This document shows positions 23,346 to 34,088 of a stretch of 64,000 bases of DNA, piece after piece. The stretch comes from Archegozetes longisetosus. Lineage: Eukaryota > Arthropoda > Arachnida > Sarcoptiformes > Trhypochthoniidae. The position numbers and the translations under genes are program-made. The notes under the pieces are model-generated. The model made no database searches, had not been told where the DNA came from, and saw only the letters and a list, made by a program, of their open reading frames with translations. The stretch is from NCBI GenBank assembly GCA_018873245.2, contig JAEMBT020000001.1, forward strand, positions 4,092,001-4,156,000. Direction: 5' to 3'. Numbering within the stretch: the first letter of the stretch is position 1; each line of letters begins with the position of its first letter.

Positions 23346-24708
23346 ATTAAGCTATATTTTATATTATAATTACTATAATGTTATAAATTGTATATTATGA
23401 TTATTATATATTACAAATATTTTATAACTCATGTACATATATACTTATCTAGCTCTAGGTTTAAGTTTAGTTTCTTTAGTTTCATTATAACATTTTCATA
23501 AAAGTTTTTCTTTCAAATTTCAATCTTTTCGCAAAGTTTACGATTTATAACTAGTATCTATGAGCCACTAAGCCTTAGTTATAAAAAAGAGTTTGCCATA
23601 ACGCAGCTCTAGCCTCCAAATATAAATATCGCAGGTTGTGATAAGCGAATTATCTGCTTGGAATAATTTTATTGTATGTAATTTTATGATCAACTAATAC
23701 TTTTCGTATATAAATAAGTACAACGCTAGCATAGAATATTCTCTGTTCAATTCTAGATTTTTGTAAAGTAAGCTTCAGAATATAGCTGTGAGCTCAACTT
23801 AACAATCAGTGAAAATTCCGTTAAGGAATTATCTGTGTTATCCTTATAAGTAAAATATTGTTCGCCTCCGCGAACGTTAGTACAAATCGTTCGTTTGAGG
23901 TCTTGCAGAAGCATTATTATGTCGAAAACCGCTGGCATAGTATAAGAATATAAACCGTATAGAATAGCAACTCACGAGTGAAGTAAAAAAAAACTTAATT
24001 TATAGGCAGACGGTCACCCTTACTAGCGATAATTTGAAGGGGAGCTCAAGCTCAATTGCAAAAGTAGAAATCACTAAAGGATGAGAGTAGTACAAAGATG
24101 TACACTAGACCAAAGATTGAAACTCTGCGATAGACGGACGTACCTCCGGGGTCGAGTCCTGAGGCTAGCAGAGAAATGGCATCCTTTGAAGAGTAAAAGC
24201 CGGGCAGGATGAGCCTAAGCTCTCTTCACAAATATTTTCTAGTTATTACGAAATAATGTCTGCGTAGTTTCCACTCTACGTATAGATAGTACTACGATAT
24301 TTTGAAGTCCTCATGTAAACACAGAAGAGGGTGACCGTACTACGAAAATAGGACAAAAAGGGAAAATAACAGAACTTAGTTTAGGGGCTTTAACACAATA
24401 ATGATTCAATAACTATGTAGTTATTCTTCAATTAAGTAAGACGCAAACCTTAAGTTTGCATTGCATTAAATGTTCTACTTTAGAGCAGTTCTCAGCTAAT
24501 CATCAAAAGGTCCCAGTAAACAGAAAACGCCCATGGCACCCTCTTGAATGATCATTTGGCTAGTGATCAACACCACGATGTCAACAAAACAGCTTCTGCT
24601 AAATAAAACAACTCAAGAAATTAAGCGCTAATCCAATCAAAGGCGAAAAATGAAGAGGGAAAAGACACGAACAAGGCCGAGGACGACCTCCAGTGAAGAG
24701 GGGGGACG
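23346..24708 (+). other. 3' non-coding region of the gypsy element
   Basis: 1.36 kb between pol and the 3' LTR. No env frame, transmembrane segment or zinc finger was seen. It ends with the polypurine tract at 24693-24706. The stretch 24000-24360 is GC-richer than the rest and may carry packaging or 3'-end signals. Confidence 0.6.
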
Positions 24709-25236
24709 TGTAAAGGAGAGGATAACCCCCGGAGACCGTCAACAAACAAACAATCAAACAAACAAACAAACAAACGAACGAACGATCAAACAAACAAACT
24801 AACTAACTAACTAACTAACTAAATAACAAACCTGTGACTAGTCTCGAGGGACCTGAGATTGGAATTTTCTCGACCTTATATATAAGGTCGAGTAAAAGGT
24901 TCAGGAGAGAAGTTCTTTTTGTCTGAAAGTTAGGCGTGTAAGGCCAGAACAGGTTTTGATTGGGTTTTATGCTGATTGTTAAATATATTTGAGTGTCTCT
25001 GTAATGTGAAACAATAAAAACTTGAACTTTTTTTTACGAAACCCTTTGTTTTAATTATCAGTAAAGTTGTTAAACTGACTTGAGGAGCGCGTCGGAAGCG
25101 CACTCTCATCAAGAAAGAAGCCTCTCGAAGCAAGAGCGAGTGACGTGGTAAAGACCACTGGTGGAGCCCCCAAATCAAAAAATAGGTAAGCGGAGCAAGT
25201 CTCCTTTTTTATATACAGCGCGCGCCAACCCTTACA
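24709..25236 (+). repeat. 3' LTR of the gypsy element
   Basis: 528 bp, the same sequence as the 5' LTR apart from shorter tetranucleotide arrays and about one substitution near the 3' end. The 24-bp palindrome is at 24869-24892. GATA follows at 25237-25240. Confidence 0.95.
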
Positions 25237-25306
25237 GATATATAGTTGTGTGATTTTCATGCCTTTTGCTCATGCCTTTGAAATTTAATAAGCAATTAAA
25301 CAATTG

Positions 25307-26560
25307 TCAATGTTTTGAAATGAAGTTTAACTTTGCATTAAATGATTCATTAAGTTCTTGCAATTCATTCTCTTTTGTCAACAACTCTTGTTTATCTGCT
25401 AACAATCTCTCTAAGTTCCTATTTTTTAACAGAAATTCTTTGAACTTATTTTCATCTTCAATAATAAATAAATGGTTTTCAGTTTTCGCTATCAATAATT
25501 CATTTTCTTTCAGCATTTGAACTGATTTTGACTCAAATGTTTGTTGTTTTTTCGAGGATTAACTTTTCTTTAAGTTCATATCTTTTTACAAAAGACATAT
25601 TTTTCTATTCATTTAATTCAATAACCAATTCCTGTTTTCGATCATTTGCAAAAATTGTTTGATTTCACTACATAAGACTTACTATAAAGACTTTATTCTG
25701 AATGGAGTGACCACCAGTTCTGTTTTTGACGGGACAGTCCTGTCTTTTTTAAAGATAAGACAGAAATCCTGTCAGACCAAAGGCTCTCGACGGTACAATT
25801 AGTTGTCTCATTTACAACTTTTATTTTGAAAAATGGGTTTATAAAAATATTTCTTAGAAATTCCTACATTGAATTTATCTTACAAATGATAAGGGATTAA
25901 GAATCCAGTTTAATGCTTTGGACATCTGTGGTCTAAAACCAAAAGTTATTGAATTAATCCTTTCTGCCTTAACTCATATCTGATATAAACCAGTATTTCT
26001 TCTGAATGAACTTTGAAAGATGCCATTTCTAACAAAAAATATGCCTTCGAAATCAACCATTTCCTATGCATTAATATTAGAATATATTGTTTGACACCTA
26101 AATATGAGTAATGACTAATAAAAGCGGCATTTTTTTAAATGCAAGGGTCCCCCTTTTAATATTTTTGTCCCGTCATGAGACAAGTTAGAGGTCGTCACCC
26201 CAATTCTAAATCATTATTCAATTCGTTTATAAATTCTTGACATTCAATCACAACTGTGTCCAGAATTCCTATGGTATCAATCAAATGTTTCTCGAGTTCT
26301 TCGAATTTTATCATCAAATTATTATTTTCAGTATTTTTGTCAAATTATTGTGTCAAACGCTTGATACAATCGTGTCCTTTACTTGAGCTCTCATTGAGAA
26401 TAGAGATTATGATCTAACTCTTCCACATGTTTCGAAAGAGATCTCAAACTCAATACTTCTTCACATTTATTATCCGTAAATTGCCTTAAAAATTAGTGAT
26501 ATTCAATATAGTAACGAGCTGTAGATTTGCTGCGAAAACATGAAATCTATGTATTTTCTT
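25307..26560 (-). pseudogene. Coiled-coil protein gene remnant, split by a hAT MITE
   Basis: On the minus strand several stretches read as charged heptad-rich coiled coil: SLRSLSKHVEELDHNLYSQ (about 26430), KFEELEKHLIDTIGIL and CQEFINELNNDLE (26210-26320), and, on the other side of the MITE, RKQELVIELNE and NRNLERLLADKQELLTKENE (25307-25650), ending at a stop at 25307. Frame changes and stops separate the pieces. The MITE at 25704-26202 lies between blocks of the same character, so it probably interrupted one gene or exon. No domain beyond coiled coil; the parent protein is unknown. Confidence 0.4.
25704..26202. mobile_element. hAT MITE, copy 1
   Basis: 499 bp with terminal inverted repeats TGGAGTGACCACC and TGGGGTGACGACC and an 8-bp target duplication with one mismatch (ATTCTGAA at 25696-25703, ATTCTAAA at 26203-26210). 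Same family as 43617-44137, with many differences, so this copy is old. No coding frame. Confidence 0.85.
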
Positions 26561-26569
26561 TCAAACTCT

Positions 26570-27237
26570 TGAACTTGGGAGTATATTTTTGTTTTTGAAT
26601 AAATTTTTCCCCTTCTACCTAGATTTTATAATTTAGGCTCAATTTTCCATTTTTCTTATAGAAAAGTTTTTTATTTGCTTATGAATTTAAATTGACTAAT
26701 AAATTTCATTAATGTGAAACTTTTGAATAATCTATTGTTGCAGTTGTTTAGGATTAAGAGTTAGTTTTTATTACATTTTTATTGAGAGTTCAGAAATTTA
26801 TTTTAATTAAGGATTAGTTTATTTTTATATTTGTTCAGTAATCAAATAGTTAGTTCTTGAAAGTAATGAAGCACAAATGCTTTACAAACCTCTAGGCGCT
26901 AATCTGACGAGCTGGGCTCGAAGCTAGGCTCGGAGATTTTTTAAAGCTTGAAATTCAAGCTCGACCCTTTCTGGTATGTGAGCCTGGCTCAAGCTCAAAC
27001 TCGAAGCTCAGATATCATAAGATTTAATGTATCATTAACTTTAAGTAATTAGAAGGCCAATTTAATTCATATTTAGGATATATCATTATAATATTTCTTA
27101 TTCATATGGTTTTTTATCTTGAAACTAACCTAAATTTTTACTTTCAATAAAAAACAATTCAATTTTTATCAATTCTTTTTATTAAATAGTTTTCGATTAT
27201 TTTAATGCAACCATTTGCTGAAAATATTGCTGTTATC
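26570..27237. other. AT-rich gap with a GCTCGA-rich patch
   Basis: No gene seen. At 26895-27020 the motif GCTCGAA/GCTCAA recurs irregularly; it may be the remains of a small repeat. Confidence 0.35.
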
Positions 27238-27245
27238 GCTGTTGC

Positions 27246-27462
27246 TCTTTATTTTTTTTACTTAGGTGTCGTCTCTCTGTTTAGAGGATTAAAGAGTAGA
27301 ACTAAATAGTGTCAATTTTAGAAGGTTTTTGGTAAGATTTTTCACTTATTCAGATCGGTAATAAAATATTTTAGTATTTTGCCATAAGATCCTCAAAATT
27401 GACACTTTATATATACTCTTTGATCCTCTAGACATAGAGACGACACCTAAGTCAAAAAAAGT
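27246..27462. mobile_element. Small MITE with 8-bp target duplication
   Basis: 217 bp. Inverted arms of about 65 bp share ACTTAGGTGTCGTCTCT, AGAGGAT-AAAGAGTA and GTGTCAATTTT. Flanked by perfect 8-bp repeats GCTGTTGC (27238-27245 and 27463-27470), which suggests a hAT-type or other 8-bp-duplicating transposase. No coding frame. Confidence 0.8.
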
Positions 27463-27876
27463 GCTGTTGCAGTTCATTTAAGAATATCTCTATTTTGCAT
27501 CACTAGTTACAACATTAAAAAAAATATTGTTAACTTTTAATAGATTAATTGTGTATTTAGTTTTAGCATATTCTAGCTTTATGAACTTCATTTTGAAATA
27601 TTCCTTTGATCTTTGATAATTTAAGTTACATAATGGTTTTTACGTATGTTGATCTTTTATTCAGTAGTTTCAAAATGGAAATCAATGCAACATTCGATAC
27701 CTGGGCTAATTTGGAGAAAGCTTTCAATGAATTTACTGACAGAACTTTCCAAACTTTCTTTCTATATAATCACGTTAGAACTGTAGCATATGCGAACCAG
27801 AAAAGGAGAAAAAATTTAAGCAGGAGCTCAAATATACCACTGTTATCATAGATTCTGTGCATTCTAGTAGTTATAT

Positions 27877-28737
27877 TGTAAAGTCTGGAATCTTTGATAG
27901 GAGCGTGTGCGAAATCAAATTTAAAATATAAGCACTTTATTAAACATGACCACAATACAATTTCATAAGATTTCACAGGATTTAACACTAAAAAGAGCAA
28001 AAAATTTAGGAAAAACAACATTTTATACAAGGGGTACTAGTTAAGTATTGAGAATCTGATATTTAGATTAGTTGTAATGAACTCCAAGTTTATAATTATT
28101 AAATATAGCATAATATGGGCTTACATAATAAGTATTGTTGATATAGCCTTGAAAATTCAGGAAATATTTGAAGTTCAAGCAGAACTACTTTGCACTTTTG
28201 CTATTATAATGGCCGAGTTAACAAGGCGTGATTTTCGTGTTATAATTTTACATTTTTAAAAAAGGCTCATGAAAGCTGGTTCAAACGTATGAAAAAGTGT
28301 ATAGAAAACCAGGGAGAGTACTTCGAAAAAAATTCTTAATATAATGTATTTAACTCTTGAATAAATTGCTTATTCTCAAAACTTAACTAGTACCCCTTGT
28401 AGGAACAATAGGCGGGTTAAATTGGAAAATACTTTACAATGAAAAGCTAAATCTTATAAGGTTAATAGCACATTTAGCTTGGATTGGAAAATTGTATAAT
28501 TATGATATACTTAGGGAGGTTTTAAGAATTGAGATATGCTTATTCTCAGCTGTCTTCATAATTTGTACAGTGTAGACAAGCATGTGAAGATTTCTTTTGT
28601 TCAAACAAAAAGTAATCTTTAAATCGGTAATAAATGTTGACATATAAGGTGAGTTATGAAAATTAGAGTTTAGAAATATAGGTTGTTACAAAAGTATAAC
28701 AGTATAGGTCTAATTAGGAAACTCAGATGTTATTACA
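27877..28737 (+). mobile_element. Solo LTR (family B) carrying a nested mariner derivative
   Basis: TGTAAAGTCTGG...GATGTTATTACA, flanked by ATAT at 27873-27876 and 28738-28741. Without the nested insertion it is about 487 bp, the same as the other two family B LTRs. It lies inside the MULE relic. Confidence 0.9.
28028..28399 (+). mobile_element. mariner deletion derivative inside the solo LTR
   Basis: 372 bp with 28-bp terminal inverted repeats (CAAGGGGTACTAGTTAAGT and on, one mismatch between ends) and the TA target duplication of mariner elements; the uninterrupted LTR at 29324 shows the empty site. Inside are only the two ends of a mariner transposase: near the start MAELTRRDFRVIILHF (28210-28257) and near the end WFKRMKKCIENQGEYFEK (about 28280-28335). 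The catalytic middle is deleted, so it depends on an active relative. Confidence 0.9.
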
Positions 28738-29323
28738 ATATTTCAAAAGCATGTCAAGTAAGATTCGAAATTAATGCGGCGTTCATTCGAAATTAAAATA
28801 TCTGTCCAGAAATCAATATATTCAGCTATTATCACATCGTTAATGCTATATTTTTATTATGAAAGTTTAATTATTTGTTTATCAACGCTTTTGAAGAAAA
28901 TTTTTGTGACTTCATTTTCAAATAAATCATTCAAAAAATATTTTATACTTTTTAAGCGCCTCAAACAGAGTACATCCAAGATGAACTGTCCAGCTTTTAT
29001 AAAGATCAGTGCAATTCGAGCCATACAAAAACTGAATTTATATTGATTGAATTCCCTCATTTGCTTATTCAAATAGGTGAAGCTATCAACAATAGAATAG
29101 AGTCATTAAACTATCATCTGAAGGAACTCGGCAGTTATTCGGACACATTACTTCAATGTTACCAATCATTAATGAATTCTTTGGCGCATTTTGAACAACA
29201 GAAGACTATTAAACAACATAGTGAAAAATTTAAATTGCCTCTCTATTCAAGAAGTGATATACCTGAAGTAATGCAATATGAACCTCTAATAAATGAAATC
29301 GTCACCGGGAAAATAGATTATAT

Positions 29324-29816
29324 TGTAAAGTCTGGATCTTTGATAGGAGCGTGTACGAAATCAATTTTTAAAATATAAGCACTTTATTTAACATAACCAC
29401 AATACAAATTACATAAGATTTCACAGGATTTAACACTAAAGTAAAGAGAGAAAAATTTAGGAAAAACATGACATTTTATAGGAACAATAGGCGGGTTAAG
29501 TTGAAAAATATTTTACAACGATAGGCTAAATCTTACAAGGTTAATAGCACATTTAGCTATGATTGGAAAATTGTATAATTAGGACATACTTAGATAGGCT
29601 TTAAGAGTTGAAATATGCTTACTATCAGTTGTCTTCATAACTTTTACAGTTGAGACAAGCATGTGAAGATTTCTTTTGTACAAACAAAAAGTAATCTTTA
29701 AATCGGTAATAAATGTTGACATATAAGGTGAGTTATGAAAGTTAGAGTTTAGAAATATAATTTATTACAAAAATATTATGATATAGGTCTAATCAAGAAA
29801 CTAAGACGTTATTACA
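29324..29816 (+). mobile_element. Solo LTR (family B)
   Basis: 493 bp, TGTAAAGTCTGG...GACGTTATTACA, flanked by ATAT at 29320-29323 and 29817-29820. Same orientation as the copy at 27877. The DNA between the two LTRs is MULE sequence with no primer site or retroelement domains, so they are two separate solo LTRs and not the ends of one element. Confidence 0.9.
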
Positions 29817-31025
29817 ATATTTCAGATCAGTTGAATATGGCATATGAAGATTTAAATTTTTGCTTCGAGCAAATAGATCAAGAGACTTATAAAATAAGAA
29901 GCGATGGCCACAGATGTTGAGACTACGATTGACAATTGTTCGTGCTTTCGATATGTGAATAAAGAGCTCCCTTGTTACGATTTATTCGCATTAAGAGAAC
30001 ACTTGAATGTTGCACTATTTCAGAAATCCTTAATTAAGCTACAATTCAACAAAGAAATCTACTTTCAAAACCAAGCATTGCTTTCTCCGATTGCCAAATT
30101 TGGCGTAAAGTCACCTCAAGGCAAACAATACAATCCAATGTCTACATCTAAGTTTTTGAATGGTCGTATTGAAACTGACCAGTTGGCGAACGTGATATCT
30201 AAAGCTGGACAAAAAACCTATAGATACCAGTTATCCGTGGTTCGAGATTTGAACCAAGCTTTCACTGAGAAAAAAGATGTTGAAATTCGGGTAGCTAAAG
30301 ATTTATCATCTGAGACTTCAAGTGACGAAACAATTGAAGATATTCCATCGCCTGTATTCCGGGAAATTTCAACTCCTGTATTACAGAGTGAAATGAGAGA
30401 TGCTGAACCAAGCCAACAACTACAACCTGATATTCCATCTGAAATAGCTAATATAAGATCTCAATTGAGAGAAAAATTCGTCGGGAGACCTTCACAAACA
30501 TCGACTGCTATTGGAAAAACAAGATATCGTCCTAAACCTTCTTTAAGGGTTAGACTGAATAAACATCTAGTCGTTAAACCTATAAGTAAGAGTCCTAGTA
30601 AAAAGATTAAAACAGAAACCCCGGAGGTTGAGGTAATAATTTTTCAATCATTTTCTTTTATTAAATTTAATAATATGGTTTTAAATTTTGATTTTCCAAT
30701 TGTTCTGAAAGAAATTAAACCGATTAGACTATGAATTTAAGATTTGGTCCGACGAAGACGAAGTTTATGCTCAAAGTTTGACTGAAATTAATCCCAATTG
30801 GGTAGATTTGCCAGATTTTCCTATTCCTCTCTCAAAATCTGATAGAGCTCTTATAATTGATAAGATTGATGGAGTTTACCAATGGCTCAATGATAGAATC
30901 ATTATCGTAATGATGTATAAACTAAAGTTTGAATTTCCTCATCTGCATGGTCTTCAAGATCCACTTCTTTGCGGTCTATATCTTGTTGATTCAAAAACAG
31001 GTTGGTTAAGTTGTATGATTAATAG

Positions 31026-33875
31026 GGTGAATCTGGGCTAATGGGTCTAAGGTATATAGCAGTCTCCCGTCCCCGAGTGTGATACATCACTGGATTCAGC
31101 TCTATGAACTGAATCCAGTGATGTATCACACTCGTCGACTTTCGAAACAAACCACTTCCGATGGAAGTGGCACGCCGCGTTGTAGAACGTCAAGTATTTT
31201 GGCACCTCCGTTATTTCGAGTAGTTCTCGAGAACGTTTTGAACCAATGCGCCAATTGGCTAATAGAGGTGTCTGAAAAAGAGTGGGCTCGATTTAGACGA
31301 ACGATCAAGTGAGGCATATTTTTTCAATGAACACAATAATTAGCGCAATAATTTATCCCAATCGTCGACTACCAATTCTAGTGGTACCTTATTACGATCA
31401 GCACCTACATAAACTCTTACTATGTCGCTAACTAATTTTTCAAACCTTTTCCCATAACTAAACTTTTCTTTCAAGGGGTAAAAATTTTCAATTCATACAA
31501 ATGTTGAGCAATGCACGCTTCGACAAAGTTCGTGTTCTTGTATGATTTTACTTTTTGTTTGACTGCGGCCCAACGAGATTCTATCATGTTTGTATTGATA
31601 TACCTGTTCGTGGGGCTAACAAAATTCACGCTTTGGTTCACTGATTCATGTTCGATTCCTAGTTTAGTGTGTATATTTTCATAAACTCGAGCCGCGTCCG
31701 TCACTAAAATACTCCCTAACGCTATCCTTGAATCTACTAAATGATCAATCACGTTCGTTCTTCTGTTCGGAAATCTAACCATAAAAGCCTGGCGAGTAAG
31801 CCTGCACACTCTGCCCACTACCCAGAGTCTTTGTGTCTCAATATTGTAAAGTCTTCCTCTGTTATACTTGGGGTTAAAAATCTGAGTCTCGTCGACTTCT
31901 ACAAAGTGCGCCACAATTTCGCCGTTTTCGTCCTTGTATACTCCCCCTATACTTCCCCTATTTGCCTACGCTGAGACATTATAATTTCCTGAACCTCACG
32001 TAAATAGCCGTACCAATTGGTAATTGTTTCCTTATCGACTTTAACCTCTACGACTACCTGTTTATGCTTAAGCCCTGCTACAAAGCATACGATAATATGG
32101 AGACCGTCTCAAAGACTAATGAGCGCGTCATAAAACCATCTATTTTTCGTGGGCTCTATTTTTATATTGCATGCAGGCTTCAAGCTACAAACATATCTGA
32201 AACCCAATTTATTTCTTTTTTTGTTCATTTACAATTTTCATAATGACGTCAGGATGTTTGGGACAATATGGAGAAGGAGTCGCTCTGGTAGGTAAAATGC
32301 CTGATAATTGATAATACCTAAGCGCGTCTGACTCTGTTTTGATTTTATCGTTAAAATTGGAAACTGTTAGCTCATTATAGAAGGAATCAAGAAACTTCTC
32401 GTCTGAAAGGGCGCCCTGTCGCCGCTCCTGACTCCTGAGTCTCATCATTTTTGAATCGTTACTACAGAGTTTCTTCACGACTCTCTTATTACAATAACAA
32501 TGAAATAAACACGTTGCACTCAGAATGTTAGATATGAAATATTGAGCACAAAATCTGAGGCAATAACTCATATTTTTTATGTACGACAATCACAGACGTA
32601 GCAAAACTGAAATTAAAAAATCCACAGTAAAAATGTTGAAATCATAAGTTGTGCACGTATTGAAAACAAAAGTGCACTACGTAGTAATAGTACTGAGAAA
32701 TATTGTTTTCTAATGCATATGGATAATAAACGTGCAGATTTTTCCCGCTATGAAAAGAGCTTCTATAGTCTTTGGAGATCTCTAAAAGTTTAATCTTAAG
32801 CACACATAATAATGAATTTGTGATTATATCTAATATTTCTCGTCAATGCTTTAAAATTGTTTATACAGTTATAGCTGTTTCTGAAACACCAAGTCATAAA
32901 ACTGATCACGATTTTAAGACTAGTCCTACAACAGAAACACTAACCAGAATCATTGGATCAAGTTATAATGAAAATATAAAATAAGGAACTTATTATGCAG
33001 ACTGATACAGTATATATTTACAATTTTCGGCACGTTCGATACTATGGCACGGAGTAAGAAGGCAAAATTGATTTCAAGCTAGGAAATAATTCTTTTTTTC
33101 GTCAATGTGAAAATTTGGAGGTCGCATTGAATACCGACTGGATTATCTGTGAATGAATTCTAGTTTCCTTCGATCGAATTTAAAACTTGTAGACTCCATA
33201 AAGAAGCGAATGAAAACATAATTCGCTTCCATGATTTCAGTGTGCGATATATTATTTTATATATTATATAATATTTATTATGCCATACACATTATATTTC
33301 TTCACTCCGCGTCAATCCTCTGCTAAGGTAGAACTCCTTCTACCTTCTCCCTATATGGACAAGGGTGAAATAGTCGCGCGCGAAGCTGTACCTACTTATA
33401 TAGGCAGTTTGACGATATTAACGATAATAAAACGATTCTCTGTTTTGTGATTGGTTCTACATCAGTCGAGAATAGAGACGGATCGATAATGTCGTTAATT
33501 TCTGCACGTTAATGTCGTCAAATTGCTTATGTAAGCGGGTATAGCGCTCTACTTCTTCACTTGTTCATAGAAGGAAAAAGTAGGTTTAGTTTTGCATTAC
33601 ATTAATTTCGACGGGTTTTAGAGTTTGATGAAAACTTGAAAAGTTGGCAAAACGACATGGGAACTCCTCCTATGGGTGTAGACTTGAAAGATTTGGGTGT
33701 TCGAGCTGTAGTAGTGGAGGCGAACGATATCGTTCGGTTCGGATATATCTCGGGAACCACATGACATAATTAGCCAGCTGAGGTATCAATATGTTCAGCT
33801 CAAAGAACTGAATCAATGATGTATCACATTCGGGGTGGGAGGTCAAAACCCCTTAGACCCATTAGCGGATTCACC
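31026..33875 (-). mobile_element. Merlin DNA transposon, nearly full length
   Basis: About 2.85 kb with matching inverted ends: GGTGAATC then GCTAATGGGTCTAAGG at both termini, followed by a subterminal block GTGTGATACATCA(C/T)TG on each side. The left end adds a perfect hairpin with 26-bp arms (31074-31099, 31109-31134). It contains a Merlin transposase relic on the minus strand. A second inverted pair lies at 33389-33423 and 33507-33541. No clean 8-9-bp target duplication was found. It sits in the 3' part of the MULE relic. Confidence 0.75.
31471..32475 (-). pseudogene. Merlin transposase inside the 31026-33875 element
   Basis: From the right: an N-terminal block SDEKFLDSFYNELTVSNFND, cysteine-poor zinc region PYCPKHPDV, then after a stop RYVCSLKPACNIKIEPTKNR, a middle part HKQVVVEVKVDKETITNWYG, and the catalytic half (31471-31914 and just upstream): FVEVDETQIF (first Asp), SILVTDAARVYENI (second Asp) and NMIESRWAAVKQKV (Glu), ending at a stop at 31471. 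At least one stop and frame changes near 31930-32220 mark it as inactive, but all three catalytic residues remain. Divergent from the Merlin at 3243, so a separate lineage. Confidence 0.8.
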
Positions 33876-34088
33876 GAGGAATTAATTCTTTTCGACATAT
33901 GAAGAAAGAAAAGACTTAGTAGTCAACCCAACATTCTGAGTGTTAGTGGACTCATACTTTCGTAGGCTCCAGAACCGTTCTTTATACACAACTAACATAA
34001 ATTTGCTGCAAATCAAACTGAATATAATTCTTTATTAAGAAATTTGTTGATAATAAAGTTTAAAATTGAATTAACATAAAATGAAATT
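33876..34088. other. Short spacer before the glycosidase gene end
   Basis: AT-rich, no feature seen; it contains the 3' flank of the minus-strand glycosidase gene. Confidence 0.4.

Larger units (their letters stand above)
16377..25236 (+). mobile_element. Ty3/gypsy LTR retrotransposon, young insertion
   Basis: 8.86-kb element with TG...CA LTRs (16377-16948 and 24709-25236) and a 4-bp target duplication GATA at 16373-16376 and 25237-25240. Internal order is gag, protease, reverse transcriptase, RNase H, integrase, then about 1.36 kb of non-coding DNA, a polypurine tract (24693-24706, GTGAAGAGGGGGGA) and the 3' LTR. Integrase behind RNase H places it in Ty3/gypsy; no chromodomain or env was seen. 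Outside a microsatellite of variable length the LTRs differ by about one substitution, so the insertion is recent. It looks nearly whole, with perhaps two interruptions of the gag-protease part, some of which may be programmed. Confidence 0.95.
27675..31025 (+). pseudogene. Mutator-like (MULE) gene relic with FAR1-like, SWIM and Ulp1-like parts
   Basis: Pieces in family order on the plus strand: a FAR1/ZSWIM-like N-terminus (27675-27851, TWANLEKAFNEFTDRTFQTF, then TVAYANQKRRK), its zinc-binding end SKMNCPAFIKIS (about 28965-29010), the segment normally behind the MULE catalytic core (29060-29323, GEAINNRIESLNYHLKELG), a SWIM zinc-finger-like motif (from 29920, CSCFRYVNKELPCYDLFALR), a disordered Ser/Pro/Lys-rich linker (to about 30650), and a segment like the start of Ulp1-type proteases in such elements (30778-31025, VYQWLNDRII and FPHLHGLQDPLL). 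The DDE core itself was not found. Two solo LTRs and a Merlin element interrupt it, and the pieces are in different frames. A domesticated ZSWIM-type host gene is the alternative. Confidence 0.6.

Noticed and set aside
24100-24170. tRNA-like stretch (GGGGTCGAGTCCTGAG resembles a T-arm)
   Set aside because: No matching acceptor stem or anticodon arm could be drawn; it is part of the gypsy 3' region.
27877-29816. The two family B LTRs as ends of one retrotransposon
   Set aside because: Each has its own ATAT on both sides, and the DNA between them is MULE sequence without a primer-binding site or polypurine tract.
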